Shown here piece by piece: positions 1-7,805 of a stretch of 64,000 nt of DNA; position 1 is the first letter of the stretch, and each line of letters starts with the position of its first letter. The DNA comes from Metabacillus_B sp050107715. Its GTDB lineage: Bacteria; Bacillota; Bacilli; Bacillales; Bacillaceae. Under the pieces are notes generated by a model. The model was not told where the DNA came from, searched no databases, and saw nothing but the letters and a program-made list of their open reading frames with translations. The stretch spans positions 186,001-250,000 of the forward strand of contig NZ_JBNILN010000005.1 in assembly GCF_050107715.1 (NCBI RefSeq), written 5' to 3'. Made by a program: the position numbers and the translations under genes.

Positions 1-602
1 CCAATGCTTTTTTTCAGTGCTGTCAGGACATCCTTCAAGGCGATTGGATGAGTTTTCGTTCTTGTCCATTTAGGCAAAAGCATGGCGGGCAGACGTTTGA
101 CCAGCTTGGTAAGAATGGGAAACGAGGATCCCTTCGGACCGACAATGAGTCCTGCACGGATTGTCGTTACCGGTGTGCCGTATGCACCAAGCACCTTCTC
201 AACCTCAAGCCTGCTCTCAAGATGCCTGGACAGTTCTTCTGTATCTTCAGGAATGATTCCGCTCATGTAAATTATTTGTTTAATGCCATTTTTCTTGGCA
301 GCCCGGGCAAAATTGTCGGCAAGAATTAAATCCATATCCTCAAATTTAGCCTGCGTCAGTTTGGCAGAAGGCATCATTGAATGAACGAGGTAGACAGCAT
401 AGTCCGCTCCTTCCAATCCCTTCTCAGCAGAATCCAATGAATACAAATCACAGGAACGCCATTCTACATGATCGCTATTCTCCCGTGAATCCCCGTTTCT
501 GGACAGGGCGATGACGTCTGAGTATCCGGTAAGCTTTTGCAGCAAATTATTCCCTATATATCCGCTTGCCCCTGTAAGGGCGATTACTTCGCGTTTTTCC
601 AT
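1..602 (-). CDS. NAD(P)-binding SDR/NmrA-like oxidoreductase, partial
   Basis: Reading from 602 leftward the frame stays open to the window edge, so the C-terminus is missing. The first residues are MEKREVIALTGASGYIGNNL, a Rossmann glycine motif (TGASGYIG) typical of atypical short-chain dehydrogenases and NmrA-like proteins. Further on it reads YMSGIIP and a VGPKGSSF segment, as in NAD(P)H-binding epimerase-like proteins. A GGAG sits nine bases before the ATG. The substrate cannot be inferred. It follows the DUF3021 gene on the same strand with about 90 bases between them. Confidence 0.8.
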   Translation of the reverse strand, partial: MEKREVIALTGASGYIGNNLLQKLTGYSDVIALSRNGDSRENSDHVEWRSCDLYSLDSAEKGLEGADYAVYLVHSMMPSAKLTQAKFEDMDLILADNFARAAKKNGIKQIIYMSGIIPEDTEELSRHLESRLEVEKVLGAYGTPVTTIRAGLIVGPKGSSFPILTKLVKRLPAMLLPKWTRTKTHPIALKDVLTALKKSI

Positions 603-695
603 AGTTAACAACTCCAGTCCTGAAGAAATCAGTATATGGTCTTTTTATTCCTTCAACACGGTTCCGGTAAACGTTGGGAGAACATTGGAAAATCT

Positions 696-1100
696 TTATT
701 TTCTCAAAGAAGAATTCAGAGACGATTCCATTTTTTTCATGTACGAGTAAATGCTGAACCAAATAATAAAGTAGACAATGACGAAGCTAACGAAAGCAAT
801 GACTGCGCCAAACCATGTTAAAGGGAACCATCCCGAAAAAACGGCCACTGTAAAATAGGCAGCAACGGAAAGAGTGAAGTGAATGACCATCTGTTTCAGA
901 AGGCTCCATTTTTCGAACTCAAAGATGAGGGATGAAACCCCGAAGTAGATTCCGACCACCATACTCCCAAGCATATGCTTCCATAGCCCGGTTACGGTTA
1001 TGCTGACATCCATCCCCATAAAAACACTTAATGCCGCAAAGGTAAACAAGCTTGAGAAGCCTAGTCCAGTTAAGGATCTCTTCACTATTTGAATCATCAT
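696..1100 (-). CDS. DUF3021-family membrane protein
   Basis: 134 residues with four strongly hydrophobic segments (roughly 14-32, 42-62, 72-92, 98-120) and a short basic C-terminal tail. Its start overlaps the stop of the upstream LytTR gene by four bases (ATGA). Small four-helix DUF3021 proteins are commonly encoded right after a stand-alone LytTR regulator in Firmicutes, and are thought to hold or sense for that regulator at the membrane. The family call rests on size, topology and this pairing. The signal it responds to is unknown. Confidence 0.8.
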   Translation of the reverse strand: MMIQIVKRSLTGLGFSSLFTFAALSVFMGMDVSITVTGLWKHMLGSMVVGIYFGVSSLIFEFEKWSLLKQMVIHFTLSVAAYFTVAVFSGWFPLTWFGAVIAFVSFVIVYFIIWFSIYSYMKKMESSLNSSLRK

Positions 1101-1549
1101 TTCTTCATTCCTCCAGTCAGTTTATCTTTTACTGCGGCTACAAAGTTACGGGATACATATTCTTTTCGGCCGCTGTAAAAATAGACACATAGATTCCCAT
1201 TAAAGGAAAGTTCAAACTTTTCAATGGCCTTCAGATTTCCTATGACTGATTTTGAAAACCGTGTGAACTGGCTGGATTCCAGCAATGCTTCTACTTCATA
1301 AAGCTTCATTTTCAACTCGATCCGCCCGTTTGCTGTTACGGCATAGTTCTTTCTCTTTTCAGAGAATACATAATCAACATTCTCCGGCTTCAGCAAAATC
1401 GTTTGCTCATCTTTCATTCCAATGAGCCGCTCAGGTCTTGGTGATTTCATACGTTTCATGAGCTCTTCAAGCTCGTCTGTCCACTCCTTTGCCTGAATTG
1501 TAATCAGTGTTTCTTCTATTTCCTCATTGATATTTACATGAACTTTCAT
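1097..1549 (-). CDS. LytTR-family DNA-binding transcriptional regulator
   Basis: 150 residues without a receiver domain. The C-terminal half (about 50-145) has the LytTR pattern: a VDYVFSEKRKNYAVTANGR strand region, an ALLESSQFTRFSKSVIGNL segment and a final FYSGRKEYVSRNFVAAVKD. LytTR domains bind short direct repeats through beta strands rather than a helix-turn-helix. The gene is translationally coupled to the downstream DUF3021 gene, the usual two-gene regulator/membrane-partner module, which often regulates itself. Target genes cannot be told from this window. Confidence 0.88.
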   Translation of the reverse strand: MKVHVNINEEIEETLITIQAKEWTDELEELMKRMKSPRPERLIGMKDEQTILLKPENVDYVFSEKRKNYAVTANGRIELKMKLYEVEALLESSQFTRFSKSVIGNLKAIEKFELSFNGNLCVYFYSGRKEYVSRNFVAAVKDKLTGGMKK

Positions 1550-1782
1550 CGCAGCACCCCTGATTCCTTTCTTAACTGAATTATGTACTCTAAACGCTTT
1601 TTTTCTATTAAAAGTAGCATAAGATGCCTAAAAATGGGGATGTGAAGTTCATTTCCTTTCATAAAACAAATGCGAGCTGCAGCCTGCGATGGCTTCGTCT
1701 TTGCGAAGCCCCGTCTGTCCCAATGCTCTTAGCCCGGATTTCCCCGCCATTAACAGGTATTTAACAAAGCCTTGATAAAAAA
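1550..1782. other. intergenic, no gene seen
   Basis: About 230 bases before the LytTR gene. A short hairpin (GGCTTCG with CGAAGCC, about 1689-1708) is visible. I see no open reading frame with a ribosome site. Confidence 0.5.
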
Positions 1783-1815
1783 AAGAACAGCAATCCGCTT
1801 AAGGATTCTGTTCTT
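1783..1815 (-). terminator. intrinsic terminator of the reductase gene
   Basis: Inverted repeat AAGAACAG/AATCC against GGATT/TGTTCTT, with a run of A on the plus strand to its left, so a T run in minus-strand transcripts. It lies just past the stop of the gene at 1821. Confidence 0.8.
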
Positions 1816-1820
1816 ATATA

Positions 1821-2855
1821 CTATAGCAGTCCATCCGCTTCCATTTGATCCTTTTGATCCGTAAGGGTTGTTTCGAGGGAGCGGTAATCCATTCCCAGAT
1901 CGCGGACGCTTTTGCTGTGGTCGAATTTCGCTTCAAATCCGACATTTCTGGACACATACGGACGTGTGAGGCCAATTTTTGGTGCTATAAGCCATAGCAG
2001 CGGCTTTGGAACTTCACCTTTTGGAAGCTTGTATTGGTGCGGATAGTTTTTCTCAAGAAGCTTTGCCATATCGAGCAGGCTGGCTTCTTCATTGGAGATC
2101 AAGTAGCGGCCGGAAGCAGTGTTTGTAAAGGCAGCGAGCTTATGGGCTTTAGCGACATCTCTCACATCTACTGTCCCGTTGATTAAACGGGGAACTCCGG
2201 TTTTATACTTACCTTTTAATAGATCGAGAATAGTGGCAATGCTTGTAGAATCCTTCCTTTTTGCAAGGGACGGCCCAAGTATAAAGGTTGGATTGATGGT
2301 TACGAGGTCCCAGCGGTCTTGCTCTCCGGCAAGCCTCCACGCTTCTTTTTCGGCTGCTGTTTTTGAGAAGCTGTACGGCTGGTGGGCTGGTGAGCTTGTC
2401 GTATTCCAGTCTCTTTCGGTAAAAGCCGGTTTCCCGTTCATATCCGCGTTGTCTCCAAACACGGCAACTGCACTGCTTGTCAGAACGACCCTTCTTACGG
2501 AAGGAGCCTTGTTGACAGAAGACAGAACGTTTCGGGTCCCTTCCAGCGCGGGTTTGATTAAATCTTTGTTCGCATCCCTGAAGCCGCTGATGAAAAACGG
2601 GGAGGCGGTGTGAAACACATACTCACACCCTTCAACCGCTTCATCAAAGCTGCCTTCTCTTAATAAATTGGCCTGATAGACTTGGAGTGTGCCCGGGGAC
2701 GTTTTTTCTACTTCAAGTAGGTGGGCGTACTGAATGGTTCTCGATTGGTCACGGACGGTAATACGCACTTCATGCCCTTCCTGAAGCAGTTCTTTCACAA
2801 GCCACGCTGCAACGTATCCCGTTCCTCCGGTGACTAATACGGTTTTCTTATTCAT
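1821..2855 (-). CDS. NAD-dependent epimerase/dihydroflavonol reductase-like aldehyde reductase
   Basis: 344 residues from the chosen ATG. It starts MNKKTVLVTGGTGYVAAWLV, with the TGGTGYVA dinucleotide-binding loop. The extended-SDR active site is visible as SSAVAVFG followed by a YSFSKTAAEK segment (Tyr and Lys of YxxxK), and HTASPFF is typical of the dihydroflavonol/aldehyde reductase branch. An ATG 36 bases upstream is in frame but overlaps the TetR operator. The ATG at 2855 has AAGAGGA at good spacing, so I prefer it. The gene lies downstream of a TetR regulator on the same strand with operator-like sites before each gene. Likely role is reduction of a carbonyl compound under repressor control. 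Confidence 0.85.
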   Translation of the reverse strand: MNKKTVLVTGGTGYVAAWLVKELLQEGHEVRITVRDQSRTIQYAHLLEVEKTSPGTLQVYQANLLREGSFDEAVEGCEYVFHTASPFFISGFRDANKDLIKPALEGTRNVLSSVNKAPSVRRVVLTSSAVAVFGDNADMNGKPAFTERDWNTTSSPAHQPYSFSKTAAEKEAWRLAGEQDRWDLVTINPTFILGPSLAKRKDSTSIATILDLLKGKYKTGVPRLINGTVDVRDVAKAHKLAAFTNTASGRYLISNEEASLLDMAKLLEKNYPHQYKLPKGEVPKPLLWLIAPKIGLTRPYVSRNVGFEAKFDHSKSVRDLGMDYRSLETTLTDQKDQMEADGLL

Positions 2856-2879
2856 GTTTAAATCCTCTTTCTTTTTTAA

Positions 2880-2895
2880 TTGAACGTTCATTCAA
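2880..2895. promoter_or_regulatory. putative TetR operator before the reductase
   Basis: TTGAACGTTCATTCAA, an imperfect palindrome between the TetR stop and the reductase start. Its reverse complement matches the site at 3495-3510 at all but the two central bases. Confidence 0.7.
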
Positions 2896-2902
2896 TGAAT
2901 CA

Positions 2903-3472
2903 TTATAGACGTATCGCTTCCCAGCATGCTTCTGTTACTTTTTCTATAAGCTCTGGCGTTATGCTCAGCATACCTGCTGCATGCTGTTTCGCCAGGGAAA
3001 CAGCTACATCCAGTGTCAGCGCAATGATGACAGGATCGGGAAGAGGCTTGATCATTTGCTCATGCTTTGCCTTGTTGAATACATTCATGATCGGCTTATA
3101 ATAAATCATAACAGCCTTCTGGATTTCCAGCTTGTTATACGGAGACTGCAAAAACTGCTCCATGAACATGACTTCATCCGGTATGCGGACGGAAACTTCA
3201 ATGGTTCTTTTCACCAGGTGCCGGATCTGATCTCTCAGGGGCTGATCCTCATTGATGCCTTGCACAATCCATTGGGAAAAGTCCTTTTTGACCCTCATGT
3301 ATAATTCATCGATCAGTTCATTCTTATTGCCGAAATAATGATAAATAATTCCTGCACTTACTCCTGCCTTCCGGGCGACCTTTGACATGGACGTCCCGTG
3401 AAAGCCATGTTCTGAAATCAGTTCAAGTGTTGCTTTAAGAATGGAGGCTTGTTTTCCTTCTATCAATTCCAA
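2903..3472 (-). CDS. TetR/AcrR-family transcriptional repressor
   Basis: 189 residues. The N-terminal helix-turn-helix is clear: ATLELISEHGFHGTSMSKVA, then AGVSAGIIYHYFGNKNELI (about 12-60). The C-terminal ligand-binding half is helical and unassigned. It is encoded just upstream of the reductase at 1821-2855, with operator-like palindromes before both genes. The simplest model is an autoregulated repressor that also controls the reductase and releases on binding a toxic or signalling aldehyde. The ligand is inferred only from the neighbour. Confidence 0.92.
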   Translation of the reverse strand: MELIEGKQASILKATLELISEHGFHGTSMSKVARKAGVSAGIIYHYFGNKNELIDELYMRVKKDFSQWIVQGINEDQPLRDQIRHLVKRTIEVSVRIPDEVMFMEQFLQSPYNKLEIQKAVMIYYKPIMNVFNKAKHEQMIKPLPDPVIIALTLDVAVSLAKQHAAGMLSITPELIEKVTEACWEAIRL

Positions 3473-3494
3473 CGAATCAAAAACCCCCTCTTAA

Positions 3495-3510
3495 TTGAAT
3501 GTTCGTTCAA
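3495..3510. promoter_or_regulatory. putative TetR operator before tetR
   Basis: TTGAATGTTCGTTCAA, 22 bases before the TetR start codon. It is nearly the inverse of the site at 2880-2895, as expected for autoregulation. Confidence 0.7.
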
Positions 3511-3578
3511 TATTTTACTTGAAGCCGAACATTCTGTCCAATTGATGGCCGAAAGACCTCTTGGATATGGGAAAAGAA

Positions 3579-3606
3579 TACCCCGGAGTTTTCTTCCTCC
3601 GGGGTA
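3579..3606 (-). terminator. intrinsic terminator of the ABM gene
   Basis: Perfect 10-bp stem TACCCCGGAG / CTCCGGGGTA with an 8-base loop, just past the gene end at 3613. Confidence 0.85.
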
Positions 3607-3612
3607 CATGCC

Positions 3613-3918
3613 TTAGAGTCCTTTGCCTCCGAGCGGCTTAAGAGCAGTGATTCTGTCCATATCAGCAATAATGGGCCTTGCCTGTTTTATCAGCATCTGG
3701 GTGGCTTCATTTCCAAGAGAAGCCTGATGTGCTTCTTCATTACTCCAAACTTCATAGATATAGACGCTTTCCCGTTCATCCTCTGCCAAGCTGACGACAT
3801 ACAGCTCGCAGCCAGGCAATTCATTCATAGCTTCGGCGGCTTCCAGCAAAATAGCCGCAAGCTCCTCCCGCTTTCCTTCCTTTGCTGTCAGCCTGCCATA
3901 TAATCCGAATTTCCCCAT
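3613..3918 (-). CDS. antibiotic biosynthesis monooxygenase (ABM)/YgiN-like quinol monooxygenase
   Basis: 101 residues, the usual size for a single ferredoxin-like ABM domain. It reads FGLYGRLTAKEGKREELAAI, then an ELYVV strand and YIYEVWSNEEAHQASL, with the conserved W/E/H of the family. These proteins are dimeric, cofactor-less or haem-binding oxygenases acting on quinols or similar small molecules. The gene starts one base after the RecQ stop, so it is probably co-transcribed with recQ. A functional link to RecQ is not implied. Confidence 0.85.
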   Translation of the reverse strand: MGKFGLYGRLTAKEGKREELAAILLEAAEAMNELPGCELYVVSLAEDERESVYIYEVWSNEEAHQASLGNEATQMLIKQARPIIADMDRITALKPLGGKGL

Positions 3919-3919
3919 C

Positions 3920-6064
3920 TTACTCCCCTGCTTTCTCCATTCGTTTTTTGGTTAAAAAAGCTTTGATCATAAAATAGCTTATCTCTTCCGGAAGCAATTC
4001 TTTAATCGGCTTCAGTTGATTCGCTCCCGCTTCCTGAACTGCCTGCTCGAGCGTGATTTCATAGGAAGGCGGCACCAACTCTTCATAATGCAGTCCTCCT
4101 TCTTCGGCTTCAAGACACTTTAGCAGGTGATTTTCAATGGTCTGAATGGAAAGGCTTCTTTCTTCCGCTATTTCTTTAAACGTTTTTCCTTCCTGGTAAA
4201 GCTTTAACGATTCAAGGTGGGAATTGGGTACCGGCTTCGATGATGCTTTTACTGCCGCAGGTCCCGCTGGCTCTCCGCTGCCTTCGTATTCCGGATACGC
4301 TTCCTGGAATTCTAGGATCGCTTTCAGAAATGCTTTCCCGTATTTTGCGGCTTTGTGCTGCCCAACACCGGATACCGCTAGGAATGCCTCTTCTGTCAGA
4401 GGCTGCTTTACACACATGTCCTTAAGGGCCGTATCCGAGAAAATGACAAACGGCGGAACGTTTTCCTTCTCAGCAAGGGTCTTTCTGACGGTACGGAGCT
4501 CTTCAAACAGCGGATCCCCTGCAGCGACCTGTCTCGTCTGTACGGCTTCCTTGCGCCGAACGGACGTATTTCCGAGCAGCACTTCCTTTCCTGCCGGGTT
4601 GACGTAGATGAGCGGATACGCGCCGTGCTCTACCCCAATCAGATCCTGGGATATAAGAAATTCGATAAAGGACGTCGTTTCTTTTGCACTCTTATCCTTC
4701 ATGATTCCGTAAGTTGGAAGCCGGTTTAAGCCGAGCTCTGTTATTTTCTTATTTTTGGAACCTGTCAGCACCTGGGCTGTAAGTGCCTTCCCAAACCGGT
4801 TCTGTCCCATTCGGATGATGCAGGAAAGCACCATCTGCGCTTCCTTCGTTACATCCCGGCTTTCCCGTGAGTCCGTACAGTTGCCGCAGCGTCCGCATGG
4901 CTCCATGTCCATTTCGCTGAAGTACTGAACTATTTTGCGCTGCAGGCAGCTTTCGGTATGACAGTAATCCACCATAAGCTGAAGCTTCTCAAGCTCCTGC
5001 GGCATTCGCATTCTGTCACTGGACTGGTCAATTAAGAACCTCTGCACCTGAACATCCTGAGGAGAGTAAAGCAGGATGCATTCACTGTCAAGACCGTCCC
5101 GTCCCGCACGCCCAGCTTCCTGATAGTAGCTTTCCATGTTCTTGGGAAGCTGGTAGTGAACGACGTACCGGATGTTGGATTTATCAATTCCCATTCCAAA
5201 GGCGGAAGTAGCCACCATGACCGTTGTCCTGTCCAGCAGAAAGTCCTCCTGCCCGCTTATTCGGTCTTCATCGTTCATCCCGGCGTGGTACTTGGATACC
5301 CGGATTCCGCTCTTGTTTAAATGATCATGGAGCTGATCAACGTTTTTCCTAGTCGCAGCGTAAATAATGCCTGATTCTTTTTCATTTTTTTTCAGAAATT
5401 CCTTCAGAAACCGGAGACGGTCCTGACCTTTGATCACGGAAAAAGACAGGTTCTCTCTCGCAAACCCTGTGAGAATGGAGTATTTTTCATCTATTTTAAG
5501 AGAGCGGCAAATATCCTCGCGAACCTTCGGAGTGGCAGTAGCGGTTAAAGCCATCACGGCCGGTTTCTTCGGAAGCTGCGATATCATGCGCTGGATGCGC
5601 TGGTAGCTGGGCCGGAAATCGTGGCCCCACTGGGATATACAGTGCGCTTCATCTACCGCGGTAAACGGGATATCAATCTTTTTTAGCTGGCTCATAAAGT
5701 CATAGCTCTCGAGTCTTTCAGGAGCAATATAAAGAAGCCGGTACTCTCCATTTTTCGCACCCTTCATCCTTTCATAAACCTCAGATGCGGACAGCGAGCT
5801 GTTAATATAAGCAGCCGGAATACCTGCCTGGAGCAAGGCATCGACCTGATCCTTCATAAGGGAGATCAGCGGGGATATGACAATCGTCGTTCCCTCCATC
5901 ATTAATGCAGGGATCTGATAGCATATCGATTTCCCGCCCCCAGTCGGCATGACACACAGTGTATCGTTTCCTGCAAGGATCGAGGCAATCGCCTCTTCCT
6001 GCCCTTTCCGGAACGACGTATAGCCGTAATGCTTTTCAAGCAAAGCTTCCGCCTGCTGCAGCAT
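3920..6064 (-). CDS. recQ: ATP-dependent DNA helicase RecQ
   Basis: About 714 residues. Order of domains: SF2 helicase with MPTGGGKS (Walker A, about residue 42-49), DEAH near 138-141, SALTATATP-type motif III (LTATATPKV) and a QEAGRAGRDG motif VI. A zinc-binding RQC segment follows (CHTESC, PCGRCGNC, about 370-400), then an HRDC domain (about 515-590) and a C-terminal helix-turn-helix extension (FKEIAEERSLSIQTIENHLL). RecQ unwinds DNA 3' to 5' in recombinational repair and fork restart. Two ATGs are nine bases apart; the inner one at 6064 has GGAGAGAGG at better spacing. Confidence 0.97.
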   Translation of the reverse strand: MLQQAEALLEKHYGYTSFRKGQEEAIASILAGNDTLCVMPTGGGKSICYQIPALMMEGTTIVISPLISLMKDQVDALLQAGIPAAYINSSLSASEVYERMKGAKNGEYRLLYIAPERLESYDFMSQLKKIDIPFTAVDEAHCISQWGHDFRPSYQRIQRMISQLPKKPAVMALTATATPKVREDICRSLKIDEKYSILTGFARENLSFSVIKGQDRLRFLKEFLKKNEKESGIIYAATRKNVDQLHDHLNKSGIRVSKYHAGMNDEDRISGQEDFLLDRTTVMVATSAFGMGIDKSNIRYVVHYQLPKNMESYYQEAGRAGRDGLDSECILLYSPQDVQVQRFLIDQSSDRMRMPQELEKLQLMVDYCHTESCLQRKIVQYFSEMDMEPCGRCGNCTDSRESRDVTKEAQMVLSCIIRMGQNRFGKALTAQVLTGSKNKKITELGLNRLPTYGIMKDKSAKETTSFIEFLISQDLIGVEHGAYPLIYVNPAGKEVLLGNTSVRRKEAVQTRQVAAGDPLFEELRTVRKTLAEKENVPPFVIFSDTALKDMCVKQPLTEEAFLAVSGVGQHKAAKYGKAFLKAILEFQEAYPEYEGSGEPAGPAAVKASSKPVPNSHLESLKLYQEGKTFKEIAEERSLSIQTIENHLLKCLEAEEGGLHYEELVPPSYEITLEQAVQEAGANQLKPIKELLPEEISYFMIKAFLTKKRMEKAGE

Positions 6065-6235
6065 TGTAATCATCCTCTCTCCAATTCTTCTTACTCTATT
6101 ATAAAAGGAGCCGCCCCATCACGCAAAAAGAAGAAAATGAGATTTAACAGGAAATAACCGCAAAGTTTGCGTTGAAAAAAATGCCAAAATCAACTAAACT
6201 AGCTTTAGTAAAATAGTACTAAAAGGAGAATCGCC

Positions 6236-7510
6236 ATGTACTGCAAAAGCTGCGGAACAGCCATTACTGAACGCTCTAAATTTTGCCCAAACTGCGGAAA
6301 GCCATTACGAAACAACCCCTCCAAGCTGCTGATTCTGCTTACGGTCTCTCTTTTTCTCTGTGCAGGTGTTTTCACTGCCCTCTATCTGGAACTGACTAAA
6401 GCTGCCCCTGCAGCAAAAGAAGTTCAGGTGAAAGAAAAGATTCAGCCGAAGAAAACAGTCAAAACTGAAGAAGTTAAAAAGACAGCCACAAAACAAGAAA
6501 CCCCCGCTGAAGAAAAAAAAGCAGCAATCAAGCCTCCAAAAGAACCATCTCAAATTATCAAAGATGCACAGCCGAAGGTTTTTACAATCGTAAGTGATTA
6601 TTCACAGGGCTCCGGATTTCTCATAAACAGCCAAGGCGATATTTTGACTAACGCCCATGTAGCGGAGGGCAGCCTGAATGTAACGATCCGCGATTATGAA
6701 GGAAACGAACATAGCGGAAAAGTAATCGGCTACAGCAATGATACGGATATTGCTGTAATCAGAGCTTCAAGCCTGGCCGGAAGAACGCCACTCGGCCTTG
6801 AACAAGAGAAACCTTCTAAGCTCGGGGATGAAGTCATTGCCCTTGGCAGTCCGCAAGGCTTTGAAAACACAGCTACAATCGGAAACATCAGCGGCATTGA
6901 CCGCTCTTTTACAATTGAGCCCCATACGTATGATGGAATTTATCAAATCTCCGCTCCTATTGCACCAGGGAGCAGCGGCGGACCGCTCCTGGATATGAAA
7001 ACGGAGAAGGCTGTCGCCATCAATTCTGCAAGGCATGATACCGAAGCAACAATCGGTTTCAGCATTCCGCTTTACAAGGTAATGCCTATCATTAACGGCT
7101 GGGTCAGCAGCCCTATGTCTGAAGAATCCATCTCCAGTCTTTTTTACAATGACGAAGGCCTGTACTTTTATGAAGATCTATACGATGACAGCGAATATTA
7201 CTTCGACGGCGGAGACTACAGCGATGAATATGAGGACTACAGCTACGAAGAGTACGAAGAATTTCCTTATGAAGATTACGAGTGGGAAGATCCTTATATC
7301 GAAGAGCCGGATGCAGACGTTCCGGAACATGATTATGAAGAACCTATTACCGAGGAAGGCAGCGAAATTCCTGCCCCGGATATCGCTGATGAGAACAGCG
7401 GCAGTGAATCAGAGCAGCAAGAGGAATCTCCGGAAGAACTGCCTGAACAGGATCTCCAGCTGGAAGAACCTGCCCTTGAGGTCCCGGAAGCTGAAACTCA
7501 AACTCCCTGA
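6236..7510 (+). CDS. zinc-ribbon, membrane-anchored HtrA/trypsin-like serine protease with acidic tail
   Basis: 424 residues. Residues 3-20 form a CxxC...CxxC zinc ribbon (YCKSCGTA, FCPNCGKP), 31-51 is one membrane helix, and 60-105 is a Lys/Glu-rich linker. The trypsin-like domain has His141 (LTNAHVAEG), Asp171 (NDTDIAVI) and Ser247 (APGSSGGPLL), so the triad is complete. There is no PDZ domain. After about residue 290 comes a long tail rich in Asp, Glu and Tyr. The zinc ribbon should be cytoplasmic and the protease outside. An AAAGGAG precedes the ATG, and the gene is divergent from recQ. Likely role is surface protein quality control; the substrate is unknown. Confidence 0.9.
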   Translation: MYCKSCGTAITERSKFCPNCGKPLRNNPSKLLILLTVSLFLCAGVFTALYLELTKAAPAAKEVQVKEKIQPKKTVKTEEVKKTATKQETPAEEKKAAIKPPKEPSQIIKDAQPKVFTIVSDYSQGSGFLINSQGDILTNAHVAEGSLNVTIRDYEGNEHSGKVIGYSNDTDIAVIRASSLAGRTPLGLEQEKPSKLGDEVIALGSPQGFENTATIGNISGIDRSFTIEPHTYDGIYQISAPIAPGSSGGPLLDMKTEKAVAINSARHDTEATIGFSIPLYKVMPIINGWVSSPMSEESISSLFYNDEGLYFYEDLYDDSEYYFDGGDYSDEYEDYSYEEYEEFPYEDYEWEDPYIEEPDADVPEHDYEEPITEEGSEIPAPDIADENSGSESEQQEESPEELPEQDLQLEEPALEVPEAETQTP

Positions 7511-7565
7511 TGCTTGCGGACTTTGTGACTCTCTAAAAGAAGGATGGACTGACGCAATCTTAAAG

Positions 7566-7596
7566 GTGCTGCGAGCCTGGCTCGGAGCACTTTTTT
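7566..7596 (+). terminator. intrinsic terminator of the protease gene
   Basis: GTGCTGCGAGCC / GGCTCGGAGCAC followed by six T. Confidence 0.85.
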
Positions 7597-7710
7597 CTAT
7601 ACGCAGGTCCCTTGCACTTCCATTAACTTCTCCGCTTTTTGAGGCGCCATTCCTTCCTTTTCCAGCCACCCATTCCGGACTTCATTCAACTTTGCCCGCA
7701 GGCATTCTTT

Positions 7711-7754
7711 TTTAAGAAGGAAAATGACTCCTTTTGTCGAATACCCTTCTTAAA
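7711..7754. promoter_or_regulatory. 10-bp inverted repeat enclosing a Spo0A-box-like heptamer
   Basis: TTTAAGAAGG (7711-7720) and CCTTCTTAAA (7745-7754) are perfect inverted repeats 24 bases apart. Between them lies TGTCGAA (7735-7741), identical to the core Spo0A box. It sits about 50-95 bases before the histidine kinase start. Confidence 0.5.
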
Positions 7755-7805
7755 CTAATTATTCAGAAAGTAATAGAGGGACTATTCTGCGAAATGAGGA
7801 GAAAT

